This document shows, piece after piece, positions 27,460 through 36,639 of a stretch of 64,000 nt of DNA; position 1 is the stretch's first letter; each line of letters starts with the position of its first letter. The translations under genes and the position numbers were made by a program. Under the pieces are notes generated by a model. It searched no databases, had not been told where the DNA came from, and saw only the letters and a program-made list of their open reading frames with translations. This DNA is from Veillonella montpellierensis DSM 17217. Its GTDB lineage: Bacteria > Bacillota > Negativicutes > Veillonellales > Veillonellaceae. The DNA lies in contig NZ_AUFY01000012.1 of NCBI RefSeq assembly GCF_000426745.1, positions 1 to 64,000 on the forward strand, written 5' to 3'.

Positions 27460-29355
27460 ATGTCTACAGAATTATTATATTATATTCCTGCTGGTCAATA
27501 TGGAAAAGAAGGTGTATTGGCTTTATTGGAACAACACCCAGAAATTAAATTTGTGTCATTAGTAGGAATTGACTTAGCAGGGAATGATACAGATGAAAAG
27601 ATTCCTATAAGTGCATTCTTTAAAGATTATGAATCTTTTTTTGAAGGGACAGCGGTTCAAACTGATGGATCATCTGTAGTATTAACTAATATTGCAACTT
27701 TAAATAATGCTCGTGTTGATATGTGGGGAGACCCAAGTGTTAATTGGTTTATTGACTACAACTATGAACATATGGATGAAGAAACAGGCTTGCCTGTAGG
27801 AACACTTCGTATTCCAGCATTTTTGATGCATTGTAACCGATATGTTGATTCTCGTGCTATTTTAAAAAATAGCTGTGACTATGTAAAAGCCGAAATGTTA
27901 AAGCTCTTTCAAAAACATGATATTCCAGGGCTAGATCATTTTAAAGCGGCTGATGTAGAAGATATTATATTCACATCAGCTACAGAATTAGAGTTTTGGG
28001 TAAAAACACCATCTATTGGTATTGCGAAAAAAGAGCTATCTACATCACAAAAACTACAAGAACAATATTGGCAACGAACACATGGTGCTGTTAGAACTGC
28101 CTTAGAACAAGCTGTAGAACGTCTTGATCAATATGGCATGAAAGCTGAAATGGGACATAAAGAAGTTGGTGGTGTTAAAGGCAAAATTGGTGATGATGGA
28201 CATATTGATTATGTATTAGAACAATTAGAAATTGACTGGAAATTTACGAATCATCCATTGCAAACTGCAGATAATGAATTACAGGCTCGTATTATCGTTC
28301 GCGAAGTATTCCGGGAAAATGGATTGGATGTTACCTTTAATGCTAAGCCAATTATTGGAGTAGCTGGATCTGGGGAACATACTCATTTTGGCTTAATGGC
28401 TAAATTAAAAAATGGTAAAGTCATTAACTTGTTTTCTCCAAAAAATATGAGAGAAGAGGCTGTATCGGTTCCTGGCTTAGGGGCTATTATGGGTTTATTG
28501 AAAAACTATGAAGCAATTAATCCATTCATTAGCTCTACTACTGATTCATTAAATCGGTTAAAACCAGGTTTTGAAGCACCTGTCTGTATTGTTACTTCTT
28601 TAGGTACTAGCCCAGATGTTCCAAGTCGCAATAGAACAATTCTTTGTGGGTTAATTCGCGATTTAGATAATCCTATGGCAACTCGTTATGAGCTACGTTC
28701 TCCTAATCCATATACTAATACATATACCGCATTAGCGCTTATTTTCTTGGCAGCTTTCGATGGTATTAAATATGCGTTAGAATCAGGAAAAACAAGGGCT
28801 CAATTAGAGGCAGAATTATCAAAAGCACCAGGTGACGTAGCTGATTATTTAGAAACAGATAGAGCGTATCGCACTGAAAAAGATGTTTTTGAAGATTATA
28901 CCGCAGAAGAAAGAAATCAAATGTTTGGTGTTCCACCAGCTACTGTATGGGAAAATGTGAAGGGCTATACAGACCATCCTGATAAAGTGGCGGCCTTATC
29001 ATTAGGTGGAGGATTCCCAAAAGATTTGATGGATTCCTTTATCGCTTCTATTTTAAAACGTTGGAGATTAGAGTTAGCTAACCGTTTGATTCCTACTAAT
29101 TTAGAGATAGTGCGTAAATGTGTGAAATTGCATAATGAATCGAATGCTATTGATGATGCAGCATGGCATGAAGTTAATGAGTTACGATACTATTTAGCAA
29201 AAGATACGGAAACAAATCAATCCTTATTTACTCGCTTAACAGATGCATTAGGCACTGGGAAGTATGATATAGCTTCTGATCTTCAAGTAGAAATGAATGC
29301 ATGCATGGAAAAATTAGAAGCTAAGTATGCTAATTATAGTAAAAATATTTTTTAA
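27460..29355 (+). CDS. glnA: Large glutamine synthetase
   Basis: Glutamine synthetase makes glutamine from glutamate, ammonia and ATP. At 631 residues it is longer than GSI (about 450) and shorter than typical GSIII (about 700). Family motifs are present: EMGHKEVGGVKGKIG, the ATP/glutamate region GVAGSGEHTHFGLMAK, LNRLKPGFEAPV, and SRNRTILCG with the active-site arginines. The C-terminal ~170 residues form a helical extension. AAGGAGG at 27445-27451 supports ATG 27460 over 27454. It is a single-gene unit between two terminators. The subclass is not certain from sequence reading. Confidence 0.88.
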   Translation: MSTELLYYIPAGQYGKEGVLALLEQHPEIKFVSLVGIDLAGNDTDEKIPISAFFKDYESFFEGTAVQTDGSSVVLTNIATLNNARVDMWGDPSVNWFIDYNYEHMDEETGLPVGTLRIPAFLMHCNRYVDSRAILKNSCDYVKAEMLKLFQKHDIPGLDHFKAADVEDIIFTSATELEFWVKTPSIGIAKKELSTSQKLQEQYWQRTHGAVRTALEQAVERLDQYGMKAEMGHKEVGGVKGKIGDDGHIDYVLEQLEIDWKFTNHPLQTADNELQARIIVREVFRENGLDVTFNAKPIIGVAGSGEHTHFGLMAKLKNGKVINLFSPKNMREEAVSVPGLGAIMGLLKNYEAINPFISSTTDSLNRLKPGFEAPVCIVTSLGTSPDVPSRNRTILCGLIRDLDNPMATRYELRSPNPYTNTYTALALIFLAAFDGIKYALESGKTRAQLEAELSKAPGDVADYLETDRAYRTEKDVFEDYTAEERNQMFGVPPATVWENVKGYTDHPDKVAALSLGGGFPKDLMDSFIASILKRWRLELANRLIPTNLEIVRKCVKLHNESNAIDDAAWHEVNELRYYLAKDTETNQSLFTRLTDALGTGKYDIASDLQVEMNACMEKLEAKYANYSKNIF

Positions 29356-29417
29356 TCTACTACCATACTAGTAAGTAGGAACATATTAATTAAGACTTAA
29401 GTATATGTACACAAAAT

Positions 29418-29459
29418 AAACTGCCATATGGTCTTTGTACTGTATGGCAGTTTATTTTT
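29418..29459 (+). terminator. Terminator after glutamine synthetase
   Basis: AAACTGCCATA (29418-29428) and TATGGCAGTTT (29443-29453) form an 11-bp perfect stem with a 14-nt loop, followed by ATTTTTT. Confidence 0.88.
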
Positions 29460-29545
29460 TAGTGGTCAATTAGTCAGATTAATGGTAGTATAAAATATAC
29501 ATTGATGCACTATACAGTAATCGATTAGAAAGGGATTGATATAGT

Positions 29546-30040
29546 ATGAAGGAAAGTATTACTACAAAAAAAATAGCATTAGCAGGATTACTATTAGCGT
29601 TAGCTGTTATTGGGGCTAATATAAAAATTATGGGCTCCATCGCGTTAGATTCCGCACCAGCATTTATTGGTGCGATTTTATTAGGACCTTGGATAGGCTC
29701 TTTACTTGGTGGCATCGCACATATGATATCTGCTCTATTAGTGGGCTTTCCATTATCAATACCAGTTCATTGTACAGTAGCTTGTGTTATGATTGTAAGT
29801 TGTGCTATTTATAGCATTATAGGAAATTACTTTAAAGATAGGTATCGCTTTTTGGGAATTTTTCTTGCCTCTGTGGTCGCCTATTTCATTAATGTAGTTA
29901 TTGGTTTAGCTATTATGGATGAAGCATTTCATGTATCACTATGGATTTTATTCGTACCACTTTCTATAGCTGCAATTACCAATTTATGCATTGCCGCCAT
30001 AGCATTGTGTATTATTCTGTCAAAGAAATTATATAAATAG
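29546..30040 (+). CDS. ECF transporter S component, probably alpha-ribazole transporter CblT
   Basis: A 164-residue very hydrophobic protein with five to six predicted membrane segments (starting KKIALAGLLLALAVIGANIKI). The length and the AxxxA-rich first helix are typical of ECF S components, the substrate-binding subunits that work with a shared EcfAA'T module, which is not in this window. The next gene is an AIR-synthase-like protein. That pairing matches CblT-CblS, the alpha-ribazole uptake and kinase pair described in Firmicutes. The substrate is therefore inferred from the neighbour. RBS is AAAGGGATTG. Confidence 0.7.
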   Translation: MKESITTKKIALAGLLLALAVIGANIKIMGSIALDSAPAFIGAILLGPWIGSLLGGIAHMISALLVGFPLSIPVHCTVACVMIVSCAIYSIIGNYFKDRYRFLGIFLASVVAYFINVVIGLAIMDEAFHVSLWILFVPLSIAAITNLCIAAIALCIILSKKLYK

Positions 30041-30144
30041 TTCTACTGAGAAATCGATTGATTTAGTATATATCACTTATACTATCAGATATAATGTATA
30101 GTATAAGTGTGAATATATAGTCAAATACATGAAAGTGATTGCAT

Positions 30145-30888
30145 ATGAAATATAGAGATTTAACAATTATACCTGTTGGAACAAATCAATCTATGGTGAT
30201 AGCTTGTGATATGTCAGCAGGAATTGGAGAAGCGGTGCATGATTTATTGAAGGTGCCATACACTATGGTAGGCGCCTATGCGGCTCGCGTTGTATTAATT
30301 GAATTACTAGCATTTGGGGCGACGCCCATTCTATTAACTAATTTAGTGGGGAATCATTTTGAGACAGTAGGGCAGGCTGTTTTACAGGGAATACGGGAGG
30401 AAATAACATTAGCTAAACTTTCTAATGTTGAAATTAATGGTAGTTCAGAAGAAAATATGGTACTTACATCGACTAGCGTAGGTGTTACCGGCATGGGCAT
30501 TATTAATTCTACTGAGTATTCTATGTCTACCATACGTGCAGGTGATTGTATATATTGTGTGGGTAAGCCCTTAGTGGGACAAGCGGTTATTGATGAATTA
30601 GAGTCTATTGTCACCTATGATGATATATATGCTTTGCAAAAAATTGATTTTGTGAAAGAAATTATACCAGTAGGATCGCAAGGAATTTGGGAAGAATGTT
30701 TCTCGTTAACAAAGGCTACAAAAAAATGCTCTCATGAAACATTCCTATTTAATGAGGCATTGAGTGATACATTCTTGTCAACTAGTGCAGGACCAGCTAC
30801 ATGTGTATTGGTAGTAGTGCCACATAAAAATGAAAATAATTTTTTAAAATTCTTCCCTAACGCATATTATATTGCTACAGTAAAATGA
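30145..30888 (+). CDS. AIR synthase-like protein, probable alpha-ribazole kinase CblS
   Basis: The 247-residue protein has the N-terminal AIR synthase/ThiL-type fold (VIACDMSAGIGEAVHDLLKVP, GAYAARVVLIELLAFGA). It lacks neighbours from purine or thiamine synthesis. Known CblS proteins are short AIR-synthase relatives that phosphorylate alpha-ribazole, and they sit beside the S component CblT, as here. The product, alpha-ribazole phosphate, is the substrate of CobS at 60256. TTG 30139 is an alternative start; ATG 30145 fits the GAAAGTGAT site better. The strong palindromic terminator follows 58 bases later. Confidence 0.72.
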   Translation: MKYRDLTIIPVGTNQSMVIACDMSAGIGEAVHDLLKVPYTMVGAYAARVVLIELLAFGATPILLTNLVGNHFETVGQAVLQGIREEITLAKLSNVEINGSSEENMVLTSTSVGVTGMGIINSTEYSMSTIRAGDCIYCVGKPLVGQAVIDELESIVTYDDIYALQKIDFVKEIIPVGSQGIWEECFSLTKATKKCSHETFLFNEALSDTFLSTSAGPATCVLVVVPHKNENNFLKFFPNAYYIATVK

Positions 30889-30945
30889 GAATATATAGTA
30901 TTATATAGATACGTATAAAAATATTTTATATATACTGAATATATC

Positions 30946-30990
30946 AAAACGCATAGTAAATAATAATTATTATTTACTATGCGTTTTTTA
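30946..30990 (+). terminator. 42-bp perfect palindrome, bidirectional terminator
   Basis: Bases 30946-30987 are a perfect inverted repeat centred between 30966 and 30967. Arms start AAAACGCATAGTAAATAATA, with no true loop, and T-runs follow. It works as a terminator shape in both directions. The central AT part may open to form the loop. Confidence 0.85.
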
Positions 30991-31015
30991 TCTACTTATT
31001 GTTCCTATTTTATAT

Positions 31016-31046
31016 AATCCTTGATATACCAATAGATATAAGGATT
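31016..31046 (+). promoter_or_regulatory. Inverted repeat upstream of the pflB promoter
   Basis: AATCCTTGATAT (31016-31027) is mirrored by ATATAAGGATT (31036-31046) with one bulged base and an 8-nt spacer. It lies 48 bases upstream of the -35 box of pflB. This is a plausible site for an anaerobic or redox regulator, but it does not clearly match FNR or Rex consensus. Confidence 0.4.
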
Positions 31047-31093
31047 GTTTGATATATCTAGGGGAATATACCCGTTAAATAGAAGTGATTATA

Positions 31094-31123
31094 TTGACAG
31101 TAATTATCATATAAACATATAAT
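31094..31123 (+). promoter_or_regulatory. Promoter of pflB
   Basis: TTGACA (31094-31099), 18-bp spacer, TATAAT (31118-31123), about 125 bases before the pflB start. Confidence 0.8.
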
Positions 31124-31247
31124 CAAAGTAAGAAGTCTGACAATATGATTATTGCTAATCATATACTGTGAATCGGATAAGTACCGGAAATTTTATAATT
31201 TGTTTTTCTAATAGTTGTTATATATCCGATATGGAGGAACGAATCAT

Positions 31248-33500
31248 ATGTTACAACACAAAGCATGGAATAATTTCAATGGTCGTTTATGGAAAGAAGA
31301 ATGTAATGTTCGAGACTTTATCCAAACAAACTATACACAGTATGATGGGGATGAATCATTTTTAGCAGGTCCTACAGAAGCTACTAATATATTATGGACA
31401 AAAGTACAAGAATTACAAAAACAAGAACGGTTAAATGGTGGCGTATTAAAACAAGATGCTAATACAGTATCTAGTATTACCTCTCATGCACCAGGATATA
31501 TTGATCCTGCTCATAAAGAATTAGAAAAAGTAGTGGGTTTGCAAACAGATGAACCATTAAAACGTGCATTTATGCCATATGGTGGTATTAAAATGGCAGA
31601 AGAAGCATTAGAAATGTACGGAGATAAGCCAAACCCTGAATTTCATAAAATTTTTAATGAATATCATAAAACACATAATCAAGCTGTATTTGATGCATAT
31701 ACTCCAGAAATGCGTGCAGCTCGTAGTAGTCATATTGTAACAGGCTTGCCAGATACATATGGCCGTGGTCGTATTGTTGGCGATTATCGTCGAGTTGCTT
31801 TATATGGTATTGATCAATTAATTGCATGGAAAGAAGAAGATAAAGCTAATTGTGGCTGTGGCGTTATGCTTGATTCTGTTATTCGCTTGCGTGAAGAATT
31901 AGCAGATCAAATTAAAGCATTGAAACAAATGAAAGAAATGGCGGCTTCCTATGGGTATGATATTTCTAAGCCAGCAGAAAATGCACGTGAAGCAGTACAA
32001 TGGTTGTATTTTGGTTATTTAGCAGCTATAAAAACACAAAATGGTGCGGCTATGTCTGTAGGTCGTATTTCTACATTCTTGGATATTTATATTCAACGTG
32101 ATTTAGAAGCAGGCACGTTAACAGAAGAAGAAGCACAAGAATTAATTGACCATATCGTATTAAAATTCCGTATGGTAAAATTCGCCCGCATTAAATCATA
32201 CAATGAACTATTCTCTGGTGATCCTATTTGGGCAACATTGGAAATGGCTGGTATCGGTATGGATGGCCGTTCCATGGTTACTAAGAACGACTTCCGATTC
32301 TTGCATACATTGGAAAATATGGGACCTTCTCCAGAACCAAACTTGACTGTATTATATTCCTCTAAATTACCTGAACCATTTAAAAAGTATGCAGCTTATA
32401 TTTCTGTATCTACTAGCTCAATTCAATATGAAAATGATGATGTTATGAAACCTGTTTGGGGCGATGACTATTCTATTTGCTGTTGCGTATCGGCTACACA
32501 AACAGGCAAGGAAATTCAATTCTTTGGAGCTCGTGCTAACCTTGCGAAAGCATTGTTATATGCTATTAATGGCGGTATTGATGAAAAATCTAAAAAACAA
32601 GTTGGCCCTAAATACGTACCAATTACCTCTGAATATTTGGATTATGATGAAGTAATGGCTAAATTTGTACCGATGCTAGATTGGTTAGCAGATATTTATG
32701 TAAATGTATTGAACTTGATTCACTATATGCATGATAAATATTATTATGAAGCGGCTGAAATGGCATTGATTGATACTGATGTACGTCGTACATTCGCTAC
32801 GGGGATTGCAGGGTTCTCCCATGTCATCGATTCCTTATCGGCTATTAAATATGCGAAAGTAAAAGTGGTTCGTGGAGCAGATGGCATTGCAGAAAGCTTT
32901 GAAATTGATGGGGACTTCCCTAAATATGGTAATGATGATGATCGTGCTGATGAAATTGGCGTATGGTTGTTACGTACATTCTTAGCTATGATTAAACGTC
33001 GTCACACATATCGTGAATCCGAACCAACTACTTCTATTTTGACCATTACTTCTAATGTAGTATATGGTAAATATACAGGCATGCTACCAGATGGACGTCC
33101 TGCATGGACTCCATTTGCACCAGGCGCTAACCCTAGCTATAATGCTGACGCTAATGGCTTGTTGGCATCTTTGAACTCTGTAGCTAAATTACCATATGAA
33201 TGGGCATTAGATGGTATTTCTAATACACAAAGTATGACACCATCTGCATTAGGTCATGATAACAAAGAACGCTCTGTAAATCTTGTACATGTTATGGATG
33301 GCTATTTTGATCAAGGGGCGCATCATTTGAATGTAAATGTATTTGGCAAAGAAACATTACTTGATATTATGGAACATCCAGATAAACCAGAATATGCAAA
33401 CTTTACAATTCGCGTATCTGGATATGCCGTTAAATTTATCAATTTAACTCGCGAACAACAATTGGATGTTATTTCCAGAACATTCCATGAAAGAATGTAA
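31248..33500 (+). CDS. pflB: Formate C-acetyltransferase (pyruvate formate-lyase) PflB
   Basis: PflB splits pyruvate and CoA into acetyl-CoA and formate, in the cytoplasm under anaerobic conditions. The 750-residue protein has the active-site cysteines in SICCCVSAT (Cys411-Cys413, an unusual third Cys) and the C-terminal glycyl radical motif RVSGYAVKF with Gly725. GGAGG 11 bases upstream and the family N-terminus support ATG 31248 rather than the open frame from 31215. Codon use is biased, as for highly expressed genes. The activase gene follows 137 bases downstream. Confidence 0.98.
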   Translation: MLQHKAWNNFNGRLWKEECNVRDFIQTNYTQYDGDESFLAGPTEATNILWTKVQELQKQERLNGGVLKQDANTVSSITSHAPGYIDPAHKELEKVVGLQTDEPLKRAFMPYGGIKMAEEALEMYGDKPNPEFHKIFNEYHKTHNQAVFDAYTPEMRAARSSHIVTGLPDTYGRGRIVGDYRRVALYGIDQLIAWKEEDKANCGCGVMLDSVIRLREELADQIKALKQMKEMAASYGYDISKPAENAREAVQWLYFGYLAAIKTQNGAAMSVGRISTFLDIYIQRDLEAGTLTEEEAQELIDHIVLKFRMVKFARIKSYNELFSGDPIWATLEMAGIGMDGRSMVTKNDFRFLHTLENMGPSPEPNLTVLYSSKLPEPFKKYAAYISVSTSSIQYENDDVMKPVWGDDYSICCCVSATQTGKEIQFFGARANLAKALLYAINGGIDEKSKKQVGPKYVPITSEYLDYDEVMAKFVPMLDWLADIYVNVLNLIHYMHDKYYYEAAEMALIDTDVRRTFATGIAGFSHVIDSLSAIKYAKVKVVRGADGIAESFEIDGDFPKYGNDDDRADEIGVWLLRTFLAMIKRRHTYRESEPTTSILTITSNVVYGKYTGMLPDGRPAWTPFAPGANPSYNADANGLLASLNSVAKLPYEWALDGISNTQSMTPSALGHDNKERSVNLVHVMDGYFDQGAHHLNVNVFGKETLLDIMEHPDKPEYANFTIRVSGYAVKFINLTREQQLDVISRTFHERM

Positions 33501-33583
33501 TGAATGAAGGCACATTTGACTAGGACTATGTGATTTTGATTTCCATAGGATACTAGCATATAGTGTGTAGTATAATTACATAG

Positions 33584-33609
33584 TAGCCCTGTGCTTTGCG
33601 CCAGGGCTA
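33584..33609 (+). other. Hairpin between pflB and pflA
   Basis: TAGCCCTG / CAGGGCTA form an 8-bp stem with a 10-nt loop, followed only by TTTATG. It is too poor in U for a strong terminator. It may be a leaky terminator or an RNA stability element that sets the pflB to pflA ratio; TATAAT at 33571-33576 could give pflA its own start. Confidence 0.5.
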
Positions 33610-33637
33610 TTTATGTATTGTAAAAGGAGGTGGTTCT

Positions 33638-34402
33638 ATGGGAGATACACAAAGAGAAATAAAAGGGTTAGTAAATGCTACAGAATCATTTGGCGCTGTA
33701 GACGGGCCAGGATTACGATTTATTGTATTTTTACAAGGTTGTGCCATGCGTTGCCGATATTGCCACAATCCAGAAACGTGGCAATTTGATAATAGAAATG
33801 CACAATGGAGAACGCCAGAGGATGTATTTCAACAAGCATTACGGTATAAAGCGTACTGGCGAAATGGCGGCGGGATTACTGTGAGTGGTGGAGAGGCTTT
33901 ATTGCAAATTGATTTTGTCATTGCATTATTTACATTGGCTAAAAAGAAAGGCATTCATACTTGTCTTGATACATCGGGAAATCCCTTTACGTGGGATGAG
34001 CCATTTTTTTCCAAGTTTGAAACATTATGTGACTTAACAGATTTGTTCTTATTAGATATAAAAGAAATAGATAATGAACGCCATAAGAAATTGACAGCAC
34101 AAGCGAACACAAATATTTTAGAAATGGCTACGTATTTGTCAGATAAAGGTAAAGCCATGTGGATTCGTCATGTGCTGGTGCCAGGCATAACGACCGACAT
34201 TGAGGGATTAACACGGTTAGCAGAATTTATAGATACATTACATACAGTGGAACGAGTAGAAGTCTTGCCATATCATGCTATGGCAATTCATGAATGGGAA
34301 CGATTAGGAATACCATATACGTTAGAAAATGTTGAACCACCAACACAAGAACAGATTGATACAGCAGAACGTATATTAAAAGTAAGCAGATATAAGAAGT
34401 AA
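33638..34402 (+). CDS. pflA: Pyruvate formate-lyase-activating enzyme PflA
   Basis: PflA is a radical SAM enzyme that abstracts a hydrogen from Gly725 of PflB. The 254-residue protein has the cluster motif Cys35-x3-Cys39-x2-Cys42 (GCAMRCRYC) and the glycine-rich SAM contact GGGITVSGGEALL. AGGAGG with 7-base spacing supports ATG 33638; the frame is open further upstream through the hairpin. Length is normal for PflA. Confidence 0.96.
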   Translation: MGDTQREIKGLVNATESFGAVDGPGLRFIVFLQGCAMRCRYCHNPETWQFDNRNAQWRTPEDVFQQALRYKAYWRNGGGITVSGGEALLQIDFVIALFTLAKKKGIHTCLDTSGNPFTWDEPFFSKFETLCDLTDLFLLDIKEIDNERHKKLTAQANTNILEMATYLSDKGKAMWIRHVLVPGITTDIEGLTRLAEFIDTLHTVERVEVLPYHAMAIHEWERLGIPYTLENVEPPTQEQIDTAERILKVSRYKK

Positions 34403-34462
34403 CCTGAAAAGATAGTAAGTGGTCATCGTTGTTATAAAAAACTATTAAAATTTTATAAAGTG

Positions 34463-34471
34463 TGGTATACT
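34463..34471 (+). promoter_or_regulatory. Extended -10 promoter of the thiC riboswitch leader
   Basis: TGGTATACT is an extended -10 box about 15 bases upstream of the TPP aptamer. It puts the transcription start at the beginning of the riboswitch. Confidence 0.55.
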
Positions 34472-34485
34472 GAAAAAAATAATAA

Positions 34486-34578
34486 AGATGGGGAGCTGAC
34501 TGAAGTCGGCTGAGAGTAAACTGATTGGTTTAGACCCTTGACCTGATTTGGATAATGCCAACGTAGGAAAAGTTTCTA
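34486..34578 (+). promoter_or_regulatory. TPP riboswitch (THI element)
   Basis: The leader contains the conserved THI-box blocks: GATGGGGAGCTG, GGCTGAGAGTAAA, ACCCTTGACCTGATTTGGAT and AATGCCAACGTAGG. It is followed by a terminator and then thiC. Thiamine pyrophosphate binding should favour the terminator and shut off thiC. Confidence 0.96.
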
Positions 34579-34591
34579 GTCATAAATAATG

Positions 34592-34624
34592 CGAGATACC
34601 TATAGATGGTATCTCGTTTTTATT
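34592..34624 (+). terminator. Expression-platform terminator of the TPP riboswitch
   Basis: CGAGATACC (34592-34600) and GGTATCTCG (34608-34616) form a 9-bp stem with a 7-nt loop, followed by TTTTTATTT. It lies between the TPP aptamer and thiC. Confidence 0.92.
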
Positions 34625-34681
34625 TAGATTAACTAATCGTTACCCATGTGATAACAAGTGTAAATTTTAGGAGGTAATGAA

Positions 34682-35992
34682 ATGAATTCATACACAACAC
34701 AGATGGATGCAGCACGTAAAGGGATTATTACAGAACAAATGAAAATAGTAGCCCGTAAAGAATTTCGTCCTGTAGAAGAAATTCGTCAATTAGTAGCAGA
34801 AGGCAAAGTTGTTATCTGTGCTAATAAGAATCATACTTCGTTGGATCCAGAGGGTATTGGTAGTATGCTTCGCACTAAAATTAATGTTAATCTAGGTGTA
34901 TCTCGCGATTGTAAAGATTATGATATTGAAATGCAAAAAGTAATGAAAGCCGTAGAGTTAGGGGCAGAATCCATTATGGATCTATCTAGTCATGGTAATA
35001 CAGAGCCTTTTCGTGTTAAATTAACAACAGAATGCCCTGCCATGATTGGTACAGTGCCTATTTATGATAGTGTCATTCATCATCAAAAAGATTTGGCTGA
35101 ATTAACCGCAAAAGATTTTATTGATGTAGTACGACTTCATGCAGAAAATGGTGTAGATTTTGTTACATTGCACTGTGGAATCACGCGTAAAACAATTGAA
35201 CAAATTCGCAAGCACAAACGCAAAATGAATATTGTAAGTCGTGGTGGTAGTTTAGTGTTTGCTTGGATGAGTATGACGGGAAAAGAAAATCCATTTTATG
35301 AATACTTTGATGATATTCTAGATATTTGTGAAGAATATGATATGACAATATCCTTAGGTGATGCATGCCGCCCTGGATGCTTGGCAGATGCCACTGATGT
35401 GTGTCAAATTGAAGAATTGGTAAGACTAGGGGAATTGACAAAACGTGCTTGGGCACATAATGTACAAGTTATTGTTGAAGGACCGGGACATGTGCCATTG
35501 AATCAAGTAGCGGCAAATATGCAAGTTCAACAAACTATTTGTATGGGGGCTCCATTTTATGTATTAGGGCCATTAGTTACTGATATTGCACCTGGCTATG
35601 ACCATATTACAGCGGCTATCGGAGGTGCAGTAGCTGCTATGAATGGAGCTGCATTTTTATGTTATGTAACGCCAGCAGAACATTTAGCATTACCTAATGT
35701 AGACGATGTAAAACAAGGTATCATTGCTTCTAAAATTGCAGCCCATGCAGCAGATATTGCAAAAGGCGTTCATCATGCACGTGATATTGATGATAAAATG
35801 GGAGAAGCTCGCCAAAAACTAGATTGGGAAGCACAATATGCATGCGCTTTAGATCCTAATACGGCTCGTGCGATTCGTGATAGTAGAGCACCTGAAAGTG
35901 ATCATGCAGATACTTGTAGTATGTGTGGTAAATTCTGTGCTGTACGCAGTATGAATAAAGCATTAAACGATGAATATATTGACATTTTATAG
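34682..35992 (+). CDS. thiC: Phosphomethylpyrimidine synthase ThiC
   Basis: ThiC rearranges aminoimidazole ribotide to the pyrimidine moiety of thiamine in a radical SAM reaction. The 436-residue protein shows [22 protein letters not shown] and the C-terminal cluster motif CSMCGKFC (C-x2-C-x4-C type). It lacks the N-terminal extension of proteobacterial and plant ThiC, normal for Firmicutes. AGGAGG precedes ATG. No other thiamine gene is adjacent; regulation is by the upstream TPP riboswitch. Confidence 0.98.
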   Translation: MNSYTTQMDAARKGIITEQMKIVARKEFRPVEEIRQLVAEGKVVICANKNHTSLDPEGIGSMLRTKINVNLGVSRDCKDYDIEMQKVMKAVELGAESIMDLSSHGNTEPFRVKLTTECPAMIGTVPIYDSVIHHQKDLAELTAKDFIDVVRLHAENGVDFVTLHCGITRKTIEQIRKHKRKMNIVSRGGSLVFAWMSMTGKENPFYEYFDDILDICEEYDMTISLGDACRPGCLADATDVCQIEELVRLGELTKRAWAHNVQVIVEGPGHVPLNQVAANMQVQQTICMGAPFYVLGPLVTDIAPGYDHITAAIGGAVAAMNGAAFLCYVTPAEHLALPNVDDVKQGIIASKIAAHAADIAKGVHHARDIDDKMGEARQKLDWEAQYACALDPNTARAIRDSRAPESDHADTCSMCGKFCAVRSMNKALNDEYIDIL

Positions 35993-36018
35993 AATGATTA
36001 GGCGCATCTATATTTTCT

Positions 36019-36027
36019 TGCTATAAT
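36019..36027 (+). promoter_or_regulatory. Extended -10 box before the DUF456 gene
   Basis: TGCTATAAT lies 26 bases after the thiC stop and 26 bases before the next ATG. This suggests the membrane protein gene has its own promoter with a very short leader. Confidence 0.5.
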
Positions 36028-36052
36028 AGACTTATAGGGAGGAGAATGTAAT

Positions 36053-36559
36053 ATGAATATCATTTTAGGCCTACTATTAGCAGTGTTATTTTTTATATCC
36101 TTAATGGCTACATTGATAGGGTTACCAGGAAACTGGTGTATCATTATTTTGACAGTGTTAATGGCTTTCTTTACGCATTGGCAAATTATATCTATCACTA
36201 CAACAGTTATAGTAGTATTGGTCTTATTAGCGGGAGAACTGCTTGAAACTGTATCAGCTTTTCTAGGTATGAAAAAATATAAACCATCAAAATGGACTTA
36301 TATAGCTACTTTCATAGGTGGCATAGTTGGCGGCCTTATCGGTACGAGTGTGTTCCCCTTGGTCGGCTCAATCATAGGCGCTGCTATTGGTGTATTTATT
36401 TGTACCTATGTTTGTGAAAGTTATATATCTCCTGGTAATGTGGCTGATAAAGTGGCAAAGCGTGCTATGATTGGCACATTAGTGGGTATATCCATCAAAT
36501 TTATTATAGCTGTAGGCATCATTGTTTACATTCTAGGACAGATTTTTTTCGCTTCTTAA
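36053..36559 (+). CDS. DUF456 family membrane protein
   Basis: The 168-residue protein has about four to five membrane segments and matches DUF456: LIGLPGNWCIIIL in the first part and a glycine-rich central repeat (FIGGIVGGLIGTSVFPLVG, SIIGAAIGVF) around residues 90-125. Function is unknown for the family; a membrane transport or osmotic role has been guessed but not shown. GGAGG lies 8 bases before the ATG. It is flanked by a promoter-like box and a terminator, so it is probably a single-gene unit. Confidence 0.85.
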   Translation: MNIILGLLLAVLFFISLMATLIGLPGNWCIIILTVLMAFFTHWQIISITTTVIVVLVLLAGELLETVSAFLGMKKYKPSKWTYIATFIGGIVGGLIGTSVFPLVGSIIGAAIGVFICTYVCESYISPGNVADKVAKRAMIGTLVGISIKFIIAVGIIVYILGQIFFAS

Positions 36560-36592
36560 CTATAATAAATAGATGGTTATAGAGTTGATATG

Positions 36593-36628
36593 AAAAAGGA
36601 ACTAACATATAATGTTAGTTCCTTTTTT
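36593..36628. terminator. Bidirectional terminator between converging genes
   Basis: GGAACTAACAT / ATGTTAGTTCC with a 3-nt loop is preceded by AAAAA and followed by TTTTTT. It serves the DUF456 gene on the plus strand and the solute-binding protein gene on the minus strand. Confidence 0.92.
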
Positions 36629-36639
36629 GTGTGAATTAT

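Noticed and set aside
31168-31365. Upstream plus-strand ORF overlapping the pflB start
   Set aside because: It is out of frame with pflB, lacks a ribosome site and encodes no recognisable motif.
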